Source: Megaleporinus macrocephalus
Lineage: Eukaryota; Chordata; Actinopteri; Characiformes; Anostomidae
Length of the DNA stretch: 64,000 nucleotides
NCBI GenBank assembly: GCA_021613375.1
Contig: CM038720.1
Location: 5,846,462-5,910,461, forward strand
Direction: 5' to 3'
Part shown: in pieces, positions 1 to 12,334 of the stretch
Layout: the number at the start of each line of letters is the position of its first letter
How positions within the stretch are numbered: position 1 is the stretch's first letter
The notes under the pieces: model-generated
What the model was told of the DNA's origin: nothing
Databases searched by the model: none
The model's input: the letters and a program-made list of their open reading frames with translations, nothing else
Program-made: the position numbers and the translations under genes

Positions 1-1420
1 TTGCAATGGCCTAGCAACACATTAGCAACCACTTGGAATACCAGAGCAAAAACCGCTCAGGACAACATAGCAACGGCCTAGCGACACATTAGCAACCACC
101 TGGGACACCATTGCAATGGCATAGCAACACATTAGCAATCATTTGGAATACCATAGCAATGGTATAGCAACACCTAAGCCACAACTTATAATACCATAGC
201 AACAGCCTAGTAATACCATAGCAACCACCTAGGGTAACACAGCAACAGTGTAGCATTATCTCTGTAACCACATGGGATATCATAGCAATGGCCTAACATA
301 ATCTAAGCAACCTTCAGCAACCGCTTGGAGTAACATAGTAATGATCTAGCAACACATTAACAACCACCCAGGACAACAACGGCTTAACAACACATTAGCA
401 ACCACCCGGGACACCATGGCAATGACCTAACAACACTTTAGCAACCATTTGGAATACCGTAGCAATGGTATAGCAACACCTTAGCCACAACTTATAATAC
501 CATAGCAACAGTCTAGCATCATCTCAGCAACCACATGGGATACCATAGCAACGGCCTAACATCATCTAAGCAACCTTTAGCAACCGCTTGGAGTAACAGC
601 AATGGCTCAGCAACACATTAGCAAGCACCTGGAGTAACATAGCAATGGCCTATTAACACATTAGCAAGCACCTGGAGTAACATAGCAATGGCCTAGCAAC
701 ACATTAGCAAGAACCTGGAGTAAGATAGCAATGGCCTAGCAACACATTAGCAAGCACCTGGAGTAACACAGCACTGGCCGTGTAACACCTTAGCAACCAT
801 TTGGAGTAACATAGCAATGGCCTAGCAACACCTTAGCAACCACCTGGGATAACATAGTAATGGCTCAGGAACACATTAGCAACCACTTGAAATACCATAG
901 TAAAAGCCTAGCAACACTTTAGCAAGCACCTGGAGTAACATAGCAATGGCCTAGCAACACCTTAACAACTACCTGGGATAACATAGTAATGGCTCAGGAA
1001 CACATTAGCAACCACTTGGAATACCATAGTAAAAGCCTAGAAACACTTTAGCAAGCACCTGGAGTAACATAGCACTAGCCATGCAACACCTTAGCAACCA
1101 CCTGGGATAACATAGTAATGGCTCAGGAACACATTAGCAACCACTTGGAATACCATAGTAAAAGCCTAGCAACACTTTAGCAAGCACCTCGAGTAACATA
1201 GCAATGGCCTAGCAACACCTCAGCAACCACCTGGGATAACATAGTAATGGCTCAGGAACACATTAGCAACCACTTGGAATACCATAGCAAAAGCCTAGCA
1301 ACACTTTAGCAAGCACCTGGAGTAACATAGCAATGGCCTAGCAACACCTTAACAACCACCTTGGATAACATAGTAATGGATTAGTGACACATTAGCAACC
1401 ACCTGGGATACAGTAGCAAC
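1..1420. repeat. 43-bp minisatellite with 129-bp higher-order repeat
   Basis: The segment is a head-to-tail array of a unit of about 43 bp built from blocks such as AGCAACACATTAGCAACCAC and CATAGCAATGGCCT. In the right half the variant beginning TAATGG recurs at 858, 987, 1116, 1245 and 1374, always 129 bp apart. The array has therefore been amplified as trimers of the 43-bp unit. The array starts before the window edge. It is diverged on the left and more homogeneous on the right. No coding sense is expected. Confidence 0.93.
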
Positions 1421-2484
<1,064 letters not shown>

Positions 2485-2485
2485 G

Positions 2486-3346
2486 ACCTCATGCATTATA
2501 TGGCCAAAAGTATGTGGACGCACCTGTCTCACCTATTTTGCCTGGCCAAAAAAAAGTCCACGTTTACAATCAAATACCTACTCCAGTGGTCAAGGTCAGG
2601 ACTTTGCGGTGGACAGTTTGTGTGTGAGGATGATTCCTCATGTTCTCATTCAGTCCAAGTCCAATATATCTCGGCACTGTCATCCTGGAAAATGACCGTG
2701 TCCATCAAGACGGAATAAATTCCATTGATGGGGTTGTTTGGTCATTCAGTACATTCAGATGGTCAGCTGGCTTCATTTCCTTACTACATACCATTGCTGA
2801 GCCCTGACCTGACCAACTGAAGCCCCCCAAATCATAAGACTGCCTCCAGATTCTTGTACAGTGGACACTATGCATGATGGTTGCATCACTTCATGCACGT
2901 CCCTTCTTATCCTGATGCTCCCATCACTCTGGAATAGGGTCAGTCCGGAGTCATCCCACCATACTATCTTTTTCCTTCACAGTCCAGTCCGTGGTTTCCG
3001 ATTAACCTCACTAACAAGTGTCCACACAGCTGTTTAGTCCCAATACTGTATGAGTTCTGCTTGAGTGGAAATGCTTACTTACTTACTTTCACTATCAAAC
3101 ATAGCCGTGAGTTCAACTGTCCACTGTTTACCTTGACCAAGCATTTAACTGGACTTTTACTTTCCATACAGGTGTTAATAATGAGCTGGACAGTTCTGAA
3201 CCCAATCCAATCACTTTATTTGTTTGACGCAGGACTATAATTTGCCATAGCACTGCAGTAATTATCCAATCAAAGCCAATTGCCCAGGCCAATGTAGGTA
3301 TGAAGGTCAAGGGTCCACATACTTTTGGCCATGTATGCATGAGGTT
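2486..3346 (-). mobile_element. Degenerate Tc1-like transposon, minus strand
   Basis: The segment is bounded by inverted ends. ACCTCATGCAT, followed shortly by ATGGCCAAAAGTATGTGGAC, lies near 2486-2519, and the reverse complement lies near 3312-3345. Read on the minus strand, the interior gives recognisable but frameshifted Tc1/mariner transposase pieces. They are a WWDDSG...LFQSDG block, then TVQESGGSLMIWG, which matches the TVKxGGGSxMVWG motif of Tc1 transposases, and a decayed FQDD stretch holding the second catalytic Asp. Several in-frame stops are present, so it is dead. At about 860 bp it is shorter than an intact Tc1 element (1.2-1.6 kb), which implies internal deletions. Confidence 0.8.
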
Positions 3347-3460
3347 ATCTTATTAAATCTCTAAAGCATTTACTAACCCAAACAGTGACTGTGATGTTGC
3401 ACAGTGTAGGTGTGATAGTGTCCATATACTTTTGGTCATAAAGTATCCTAAACTGACCAA
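3347..3460. mobile_element. Second Tc1-type terminal sequence
   Basis: A sequence near 3420-3445 (GTCCATATACTTTTGGTCAT) resembles the right end of the preceding Tc1-like element. It lies about 80 bp outside that end. It is probably a solo end or the outer end of a second, nested copy. Confidence 0.45.
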
Positions 3461-3494
3461 ACACAAACTATAAACAAACCCCCCAAACTAATAC

Positions 3495-4080
3495 ACTGTA
3501 GAGTCACATTATTATAACCACCAGCTAATATCCAGAGTGACCGCCGGGGGCAGCACAGACAGCAGCTAGACAGACTGGGGGACTCAGTGAGGTCCTGTTA
3601 GGTGGTCACAGGTATCTGAAGCCATGGTGACTGCAGTGCATCCCACAGCTGCTGGAGGGAGCATGGAGGAGGACCCATAGAGCCAACACCACCATCCAGG
3701 TGGTCCCACACATGCTCAACTGGGTTCAAGTCTGGGGAATTAGGGGTCCAGGGTAGTACTTGGAAGTCTTGGTCAGCTCTTCCAACGAATGTGGGACATT
3801 TCTAGTCATGGGACGTGTCACATCGTCTTGCTGGAAGATCCCATCCGCCCCAGAGAAGACCATCAGCATGTATGGTGTACGTGATCTGCAAGAATGGATT
3901 CAGACCCTAATTGGTTGAGAGTGTCTTCCACATGGATGAGTGGGTTCAGAAAATGCCACGACAACATTCCCCAGACCAGAGCGCTTCAGCCTTCCAAAGT
4001 AGGCTCGACTCGACTGTGTGAGAGCTCAGGTAGAAGATGGAGTTGAACCTGGATGGAGTTACAGGCCACAGTGAAGGTTC
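3495..4080. mobile_element. Dispersed DNA-transposon-like repeat, class not assigned
   Basis: It begins near GAGTCACATTATTATAACC and contains phrases that recur in fish repeats, such as CATGCTCAACTGGGTTCAAG followed by TCTGGGGAAT. Both resemble non-coding parts of abundant fish DNA transposons. I could not identify a transposase or a matched right end, so the class is left open. Confidence 0.45.
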
Positions 4081-5110
4081 TTAACAGCAGTGAGTTGTAT
4101 TTTTAGACCAGACTTAACAGAACTAGCAGATTTCAGTCCTGGTTTAGCTACATTTCTGACAACTGTTACAAACCCTGAGCCAAATGATGCGCTCAACAGC
4201 TTTTAGACGGCAGGTCACACTTAATGAGCAACAACACTGCGACTAAAAGTTTCCCACAGCGCTCAGCATGATGGGAAATTAGTCCAAACCGGCTGCTGTA
4301 GGCGGCCAGCAGAGCCGAAAACCACCCCGCAACGAAAGCGGCACTGCTTCCATTGATTAATCACCACAGTAGAAGCAACCATACCCTATACATCAGGTTC
4401 AACAACTTCCTAGCACATCCAACATCTATCAACGTAGGACCTGTTCGGGAACCCAACAGCAGAGCAGTCCAGGAGCTGCGCTATAGCAACGGATATGAAT
4501 GGAGTAGACTGTAAGTTGTCTTTCCCACAAACGCACAAGTGACATCCTTCAAAGCGCTCCTGAGATAAGTGGAAGGGCTCGCTCTCCACCTCCGCCGATC
4601 TCTGAAGTAGGGCAGTAGAGTGTGGAGGAAGTCCAGAGAGGTGCTGTAATCCTCTGATTCTGTGTAATACAGGGGTGACTAACGCCTGGAGGAGGATTTA
4701 CACGGTGCAGCACGTCTGCAGGTGGGTTCGCACGCCAAGGCTTCTGTGATGATGATTATCTTGCGGACAAAAACGTCAATCCTAATTCTTTGGAGAGCTC
4801 AGGTCTTCTGAAGAGACACGCTAACGATAGGCTGCTGAGGGAGGAAATGAGGTGATGTTCCACACAGGGAGCTCTCAAAATATCTATGGTTTGTATATGT
4901 TACGGTTGCTAATTGTCTACAATTTAACAGAGAAACCATGAGGAGCTTTCACCGAGCACCCGTAGTGGTTGTTCTTGATAGGGGAAAAATGCAGAAGAAG
5001 TTGGTTTTTGCTTCCACTGACTGTATAACTGATATGTGACATATAGATTCGTTGCCTGTATATATAATTTATATGATATAAACACTCAGTCTGCATAATA
5101 TATATCTGAT
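4081..5110. other. Unassigned spacer
   Basis: About 1 kb of moderately complex sequence. No exon-like open frame, transposon ends or tandem repeats could be identified. Confidence 0.5.
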
Positions 5111-5114
5111 GTAG

Positions 5115-5115
5115 A

Positions 5116-5203
<88 letters not shown>
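5115..5203. repeat. Compound (CT)n(TA)n microsatellite
   Basis: A CT run at about 5115-5136 passes directly into a TA run to 5203. The 20-bp minisatellite follows immediately. A tyrosine/isoleucine-rich open frame crossing it is spurious. Confidence 0.95.
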
Positions 5204-5205
<2 letters not shown>

Positions 5206-5826
5206 CTAACCACTACACCACCGTACTGACCACTACACCACCACACTAACCACTACACCACCATACTAACCACTACACCACCTTACTAACCACTACACCA
5301 CCGTACTAACCACTACACCACCGTACTAACCACTACACCACCGTTCTAACCACTACACCACCGTACTAACCACTACACCACCTTACTAACCACTACACCA
5401 CCCTACTAACCACTACACCACCCTACTAACCACTACACCACCGTACTAACCACTACACCACCGTACTAACCACTACACCACCGTACTAACCACTACACCA
5501 CCGTACTAACCACTACACCACCGTACTAACCCCTACACCACCTTACTAACCACTACACCACCATACTAACCTCTAAACCACCATACTAACCACTACACCA
5601 CCGTACTAACCACTACACCACCGTACTGACCACTACACCACCGTACTGACCACTACACCACCACACTAACCACTACACCACCACACTAACCACTACACCA
5701 CCGTACTAACCACTACACCACCGTACTAACCACTACACCACTATACTAACCACTAGACCACTATACTAACCACTACACCACCATACTAACCACTACACCA
5801 CCATACTAACCACTACACCACCGTAC
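5203..5826. repeat. 20-bp minisatellite, array 1
   Basis: About 31 head-to-tail copies of the unit ACTAACCACTACACCACCRT, with sporadic variants (CCGT, CCAT, CCTT, CCCT; GACC for AACC). Copies are contiguous without spacers. The same unit in the same orientation forms the larger array at 9267-10517. Confidence 0.97.
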
Positions 5827-6274
5827 TACTAAAACAACTGAAACAAACAGCAGTACACACACGTTTGTCTGGTCATACATAGGTTTCTACTGATCTTTAT
5901 CCTACTGCAGCTAAATAACAGTAATACTAACCTCAGTATCCAAAAGGCTATTTTCTCTATTTAGAGTTTCCAAAAAGTGATTAGTGAAGAAAATAGCATG
6001 TGGTCATGTGGACCAGCACTTCCTTTTCTGTAAAGCGTTCTGACCAGCATGTCTTCACTTTACCAGCAATTGCATTTGGACTGTGGAAGGAAACTGAAAG
6101 ACCCAGAGGAAATTACGAGAACGCTTAACTTACTTCTAGATGGTTTTCACTTGTTTCGCCATATCATTTACCTGCACTGACAGATAACTGGGCTTATTTT
6201 AGGAAATATGCGTCAACAAAACCAGCAGTGAAATCATTTGGCTTAATAAAACACTAATAAAAACTCAGAAATAA
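5827..6274. other. Unassigned spacer
   Basis: AT-rich sequence of ordinary complexity between the minisatellite and the hAT element. No feature recognised. Confidence 0.5.
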
Positions 6275-6282
6275 GTTCAATC

Positions 6283-7224
6283 TAGAGATGGAAGGATCGA
6301 TCGGCTATGTATCGGTATTGGACGATTTTTAATCAAATTATGTGATCGGCCGATATTTCTCCAATTTAGCCAATCCCCAGAGCCGATCAATGGCGCTAAA
6401 CAAATTAGCCTAATTTCTGTATTTCCAGCTAGCATTTCATCTAGGAAGAGGAGACCTCTGTGAAACCCCCACCAGGGAGGTTCCTGCAATTCCTATCTGA
6501 ACCACTAGGTGGAAATACATACCCTTTCATTTCCCACAGACTGGCTAAAGCAGCGGCGTTGCGAGAAAAGCATGCGCTGATAGAAAACATGTCGTCCGTC
6601 TGGCAGTGTTTACCGTATGTGACTCAGACTCATCCAGGACGTTTTTAAAATATGTAAAATCTGTGTCTCGTTGGGAACCAAGACAAAGACATTTAACTAC
6701 TAATCTGATACAACACTTCACACAGCTGAATACAGTGAGTATCAGTAAACAGCAGAGCTAGCACACACAGCTAACACAAAACAAATAACCCAGAACACCT
6801 ACAGACCAGATCTGACCGGTACAAACAGAACAGCAGCAGTAATTCAATATTCTACATTTAATGATTACAGATTTAGTTTAAAATAACAGAGTCTGCGTTT
6901 AATGACTGCAGTTTTTACTGTATTTATTTAATTATCTTTTTTAGTTTTAAATTAAGGGTCTAAATGTAATGATAGCAGTATTAGTGATATTTGTTTGATT
7001 TACTTTGTGTATTTACTGTTAATTTAGTTAAAAATATGATGCTGTTTCATATGAGCTCGTTAAAAATGGTAATAAACCAGTTTAGATAATGTTTCATGAC
7101 TTGCTTGCTTGCATGCAGCCCTGCCGTGGCGTATAGCCCCGCCCTCTATCTGTATCGGCCGATCGGGCTGAAAGGTGATCGGCAATCGCAATCGGCCTCA
7201 AAAATGCTGATTGGTCCATCTCTA
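6283..7224. mobile_element. Non-autonomous hAT element with 8-bp target duplication
   Basis: The ends are inverted. The left end is TAGAGATGGAAGGATCGATC and the right end, read inward, is TAGAGATGGACCAATC. Subterminal GATCGGCCGAT-type motifs occur at both ends. The flanks are a perfect 8-bp direct repeat, GTTCAATC, at 6275-6282 and 7225-7232. An 8-bp duplication and TAGAGATG-type ends are hallmarks of the hAT superfamily. The 942-bp interior encodes nothing recognisable, so the element is non-autonomous and would need a transposase supplied in trans. Confidence 0.88.
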
Positions 7225-7273
7225 GTTCAATCATCTAATAAGAAGTTTACAGCAGTCTCAAATGAGGAATATA

Positions 7274-8485
7274 CAGGGGTTGGACAATGAAACTGAAACA
7301 CCTGTCATGTTAGTGTGGGAGGTTTTATGGCTAAATTGGTGACCAATCTTCAATAACTGCACCAGTAAGATCAGAGTGTGAAGTTCAGTTAGCAGGTAAG
7401 AGCTCAGTTTAGCTCAAAATATTGCAATAACACAACATTATGGGACGTACCAGAGTTCAAAAAAGGACAAATTGTTGGTGCGTGTCTTGCTGGCGCATCT
7501 GTGACCAAAACAGCAAGTCTTTGTGATGCATCAAGAGCCACGGTATCCAGGGTAACGTCAGCAAACCACCAAGAAGACAAACCACATCCAACAGGATTAA
7601 CTGTGGACGCTAGAGGAAGCTGTCTGAAAGGGATGTTGGGTTCTAACCCGGATTATATCCAAAAAACATAAAACCACGGCTGAACAAATCACGGCAGAAT
7701 TAAATGTGCACCTCAGCTTCCTGTTTCCACCAGAACTGTCCATCAGGAGCTCCACAGGGTCAACATACACGACCGGGCTGCTATAGCCAAACCTTTGTTC
7801 ACTCGTGCCAATGCCAAACGTCGGTTTCAATGATGCAAGGAGATCAAATCTTAGGCTGTGGACAAAGTGAAACATGTATTGTTCTCTGATGATCCACCTT
7901 CACTGTTTTCCCCACATCCAGGAGAGTTACGGTGTGGAGAAGCCCCAAAGAAGCAGACCACCCAGACTGTTGCATGCCCAGAGTGAAGCATGGGGTGGAT
8001 CAGTGATGGTTTTGGCCCAATACTTGTGCTAGATGGGCGTCACTGCCAAAGACTACCGAACCATTCTGGAGGACCATGTGCATCCAATGGTTCAAACATT
8101 GTATCCTGAAGGCGGCGCCGTGTATCAGGATGACAATGCACCAATACACACAGCAGGACTGGAGAAAGATGGTTTGATGAACATGAAAGTGAAGTTGAAC
8201 ATCTCCCATGGCCTGCACAGTCACCAGATCTAAATATTATTGAGCTACTTTGTGGTGTTTTGGAGGAGCGAGCCAGGAAACGTTTTCCTCCACCAGCATC
8301 ACATAGTGACCTGAACACTGTCCTGCAAGAAGGATATCTTAAAATCCCTCTGACCACTGTGCAGGACTTGTATATGTCATTCCCAAGACCAACTGACACT
8401 GTATTGACCACAAAAGGAGAATCTACACCATACTAATAAATTATTGTGGTGTAAAACCAGGTGTTTCAGTTCTATAGTCCAACCC

Positions 8486-8488
<3 letters not shown>
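7274..8488 (+). mobile_element. Tc1-like transposon with both ends
   Basis: The left end CAGGGGTTGGACAATGAAAC has an inverted counterpart at about 8455-8488, and both ends abut the TA target dinucleotide (7272-7273 and 8489-8490). At about 1215 bp the length is that of a near-complete Tc1-family element. The transposase-derived region lies on the same strand. The right TA merges with a (TA)n microsatellite. Confidence 0.9.
7440..8436 (+). pseudogene. Tc1-like transposase pseudogene
   Basis: The apparent start is ATG at 7440 (MGRTRV). The frame then shifts by one base into FKKGQIVGACLAGASVTK, which continues to SRATVSRV. This is the N-terminal paired-like helix-turn-helix DNA-binding region of Tc1 transposases. 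Downstream, different frames show VYQDDNAPIHTA (second Asp of the DDE triad) and WPAQSPDLNIIEL (third acidic residue), followed by a C-terminal block ending GESTPY near 8435. The order and spacing match the usual transposase of about 340 residues, but several frameshifts and stops make it non-functional. It would have cut and joined transposon ends at TA sites. Confidence 0.88.

Positions 8489-8555
<67 letters not shown>
8489..8555. repeat. (TA)n microsatellite at Tc1 right edge
   Basis: About 33 TA repeats start exactly at the right TA of the Tc1 element. Either the element inserted into a pre-existing TA tract, or the duplicated TA later expanded. Confidence 0.95.
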
Positions 8556-8557
<2 letters not shown>

Positions 8558-9240
8558 TTATTTACAGTTCTGTTGGTGTTATTGATAGTACTCTGGACAG
8601 TCAAGAGTTTTTAGAGGGAATTTTGCCCCAAACCACCACCCAGGAGGTTAACACGTTGTCCCTTGTTGTGCACTCTCATTGCCATTTAGGTAAGAAGCTC
8701 CATAAAGACCACTGTTACTTCTACTGGAGTTCTTATTTAACTGAAAGAATGTGACTTCACAGAGGGTTCAGGCTCTTCCGTCTATCTCCAGACATCACGC
8801 AGTCGCTAAGATCACTTCATTCACCCCCTGTTGCAGAAACAATCGAGCCAAACAAGTCAAATTACAAAACTTCCTCTAAACGATCCCCGAATTACATCTG
8901 TGCTCAAGTCCTGAGGCCTCCTGCGTCCTCCTACTGTTATTTCTGCTCTTCGTTTATCTTGATGGGTTGTTTTTTCATTCGTTTCATTTCCACTCAGCCT
9001 CCTACTGATGTCGCTTCTGTGATCGTGACCGAATGAAAGGCGTTTAAATAAAAACTGGAGATATAAATAAGAGAAATATGGCATTCGGGACTATTTAGAA
9101 GCCGGTAATTTGTACAGCTGGGTAAATGTTTCAGGATACGCAGCAGGAAGAAGAAAGCAGAGCAGAAAGAATCCAGATACGGCGTCCTTTAGCATTTAGA
9201 GGATAAGAAAACCTGTTTCACATCCAAAACATCTAACAGC
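8556..9240. other. Unassigned spacer
   Basis: Ordinary-complexity sequence with no recognisable exon, RNA gene or mobile element. Confidence 0.5.
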
Positions 9241-10517
9241 CTACACGTACTAACCTACAGCCTACAACGTACTAACCCCTACACCACCGTACTAACCACT
9301 ACACCACCATACTAACCACTACACCACCATACTAACCACTACACCACCATACTAACCACTACACCACCATACTAACCACTACACCACTATACTAACCACT
9401 ACACCACCATACTAACCACTACACCACTATACTAACCACTACACCACCATACTAACCACTACACCACCATACTAACCACTACACCACCGTACTAACCAGT
9501 ACACCACCGTACTAACCACTACACCACCATACTAACCACTACACCACCGTACTAACCACTACACCACCGTACTAACCACTACACCACCGTACTAACCACT
9601 ACACCACCATACTAACCACTACACCACCATACTAACCACTACACCACCATACTAACTACTACACCACCATACTAACCACTACAGCCACCATACTAACCAC
9701 TACACCACCGTACTGACCACTACACCACCATACTAACCACTACACCACCATACTAACCACTACACCACCATACTAACCACTACACCACCGTACTAACCAC
9801 TACACCACCGTACTAACCACTACACCACCATACTAACCACTACACCACCATACTAACCACTACACCACCGTACTAACCACTACACCACCATACTAACCAC
9901 TACACCACCATACTAACTACTACACCACCATACTAACCACTACAGCACCATACTAACCACTACACCACCGTACTGACCACTACACCACCATACTAACCAC
10001 TACACCACCGTACTAACCACTACACCACCGTACTAACCACTACACCACCGTACTAACCACTACACCACCATACTAACCACTACACCACCATACTAACCAC
10101 TACACCACCATACTGACCACTACACCACCATACTAACCACTACACCATCATACTAACCACTACACCACCATACTAACCACTACACCACCGTACTAACCAC
10201 TACAACACCATACTAACCACTACACCACCGTACTAACCACTACACCACCGTACTAACCACTACACCACCATACTAACCACTACACCACCGTACTAACCAC
10301 TACACCCCCATACTAACCACTACACCACTATACTAACCACTACACCACCATACTAACCACTACACCACTATACTAACCACTACACCACCATACTAACCAC
10401 TACACCACTATACTAACCACTACACCACCATACTAACCACTACACCACCATACTAACCACTACACCACTATACTAACCACTACACCACTGTACTAACCAC
10501 TACACCACCATACTAAC
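9241..10517. repeat. 20-bp minisatellite, array 2
   Basis: About 62 copies of the unit found at 5203-5826, in the same orientation. A rare variant run (an AACTACTAC copy, an ACAGC copy, then a GTACTGACC copy) occurs near 9651-9720 and again near 9911-9985. It shows a higher-order amplification of about 260 bp (13 units). One G insertion near 9683 shifts the register by one base. Confidence 0.96.
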
Positions 10518-11165
10518 CTGAATCTGAACAATCTAATGAAATCACATTATGATGTAATCAGAGATTTCTGGATCCGGTGAGTTGAAACTTCAGCAGACTG
10601 AATTGCTGAGGTCAGAGACTAAAAGTGTGGATGTGAGCCACTTTGCCGGCCTCGTGACTGACAGGAGGAAGAGGAGCGGAACACCTGGCCTCGCTCGGCG
10701 CGTGGGCTGCACAAGCGCTAACCTGTCAGGATTCGTGTTTCGTTTCAAATCGTTTCAAGAGGAGTTCTGTTGGTGCATTTTTATGCTGGCCAAGCTTCCC
10801 GCAACAACGTCCGGGGACAGGCACAGCGGCGAGGACAGGCGCGCAGCGGCGAGGACAGACTCACACTCCACAAACAGAGCAAACTCAAAACTCAATCTCT
10901 TCAACCCAAAACACAGTTCTGGAGCAATAATGAGGTCTTCTTCAAATCTCTAAAGAGAGCTAGTAAGAGGCAAGCGGGATTAACGGAAAGTGGGTCAATG
11001 AAACTGTTCAACATAAAGCAGTCGTCTGAGGGGACACGTCCCCACTCCGCCAGGACAAAGACAGGATATGACAACGTCTTTCTTCCTTAAACAATCTCTT
11101 TTTACAGTCTATATATCGACTAAAGTCAGAGAGATAACAACCAAATCCATATGATCTATATTTGC
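10518..11165. other. CpG-containing unique segment
   Basis: Non-repetitive sequence with a GC- and CpG-rich core at about 10630-10870. An open frame on the plus strand (10582-10953, 123 codons) has no recognisable domain and its composition does not look convincingly coding. It could be an unrecognised exon or regulatory DNA, but I cannot support a gene call. Confidence 0.35.
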
Positions 11166-11812
11166 ATCCACTGGCCACTTTATTAGAAACACCAACCTGG
11201 TGCTTCCACTTACTGGCCACTTTATTAGAAACACCAACCTTGTGCTTCCACTAACTGGCCACTTTATTAGAAACACCAATCTGGTGCTTCCACTTACTGG
11301 CCACTTTATTAGAAACACCAACCTTATGCTTCCAATAAGTGGCCACTTTATTAGAAACACCAACAATGTACTTTCAATGGCCATTTTATTAGAAACGCCA
11401 ACCTTGTACTTTCACTAACTGGCTACTTTATTAGAAACACTGACTTTGACTTTTTTAGTAACTGGCCTCTTTATTAGAAACACCAACCTTGTGCTTCCAC
11501 TAACTGGCCACTTTATTAGAAACAACCACATTGTGTTTCCACTAACTGGCCACTTTATTAGAAACGCCAACTTTGTGCTTCCAGTAACTGGCCACTTTAT
11601 TAGAAACACTAACCTTGTGCTTCCACTAACTGGCCACTTTATTAGAAACACCAACATTGCTTCCAGTAACTGGCCACTATATTAGAAACACCAACCTTGT
11701 GTTTCCACTAACTGGCCACTTTATTAGAAACGCCAACTTTGTGCTTCCAGTAACTGGCCACTTTATTAGAAACACTAACCTTGTGCTTCCACTAACTGGC
11801 CACTTTATTATT
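11166..11812. repeat. 42-bp minisatellite derived from a transposon end
   Basis: About 15 copies of a 42-bp unit containing CTGGCCACTTTATTAGAAAC. For example, CTGGCC starts at 11171, 11213, 11255 and 11297. The phrase is very close to the terminal sequence of an abundant fish DNA transposon (CACTTTATTAGGAACACC). A single diverged copy of that kind of end is seen at 40236-40270 in this window. Because 42 is divisible by three, open frames exist on both strands, but they are repeat artefacts. Confidence 0.93.
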
Positions 11813-12330
11813 ATTATTGGTTGTACTAGCGCAGATAAACAGATCACCGAGGACGCGAGAGTGGAATCACAGCCCTGCGTGTAAATACGCCTCTTAATGC
11901 AGAGCTGAGCTTTAATGTCCTGTCCCCGAGCGCCAGCAGCTCATGTGTGAGGAGACAAAGAGGGGAAATGATATCAGTGTTGCACATGACAGCAGATGGA
12001 CCCCCTGCCGAGTTGGAGTGCGAGAGACCTCCTCCCAGCCTGACAGCTCTGTTCGCTTCCTCCGAACCGCTACCGCTACCGCTTCGCTAAGACGAAGCTC
12101 GCGGCAGGAGTCGCCATCGTTAGCCCTGTTTTCTTCAGAGCGACAGACTCGGCGAGCGGCTCAGGAATACAGAGAACCGTCCGAGCTACCTGGACAAGAC
12201 TCAGACACCACATACAGCACAGTCTGCTCCCACCACCCAATATAATAAATTAATAAAAAATATATCATTCCTGTTCTACACTCTGATTGGCCGGCAACTG
12301 CCCATTCATTTTCTCAATGCATTGTTCATA
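11813..12330. other. CpG-rich unique segment, possible promoter or exon
   Basis: The part from about 11830 to 12200 is unique, GC-rich and carries many CpGs (for example CCGAGGACGCGAGAG and CGGCGAGCGGCTC). It contains a plus-strand open frame, 11943-12245, of 100 codons with no recognisable domain. It could be a CpG-island fragment with a non-coding exon. This is inference from composition only. Confidence 0.3.
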
Positions 12331-12334
12331 ATAA

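Noticed and set aside
5115..5203. Tyr-Ile repeat frames here and at other TA tracts
   Set aside because: Trivial translations of (TA)n microsatellites.
9241..10517. CRISPR-like array
   Set aside because: Copies are directly contiguous with no variable spacers, in an animal genome. It is a minisatellite.
10582..10953. 123-codon plus-strand frame
   Set aside because: No recognisable domain. Adjacent frames are also open because of GC composition, so kept only as a CpG-containing segment.
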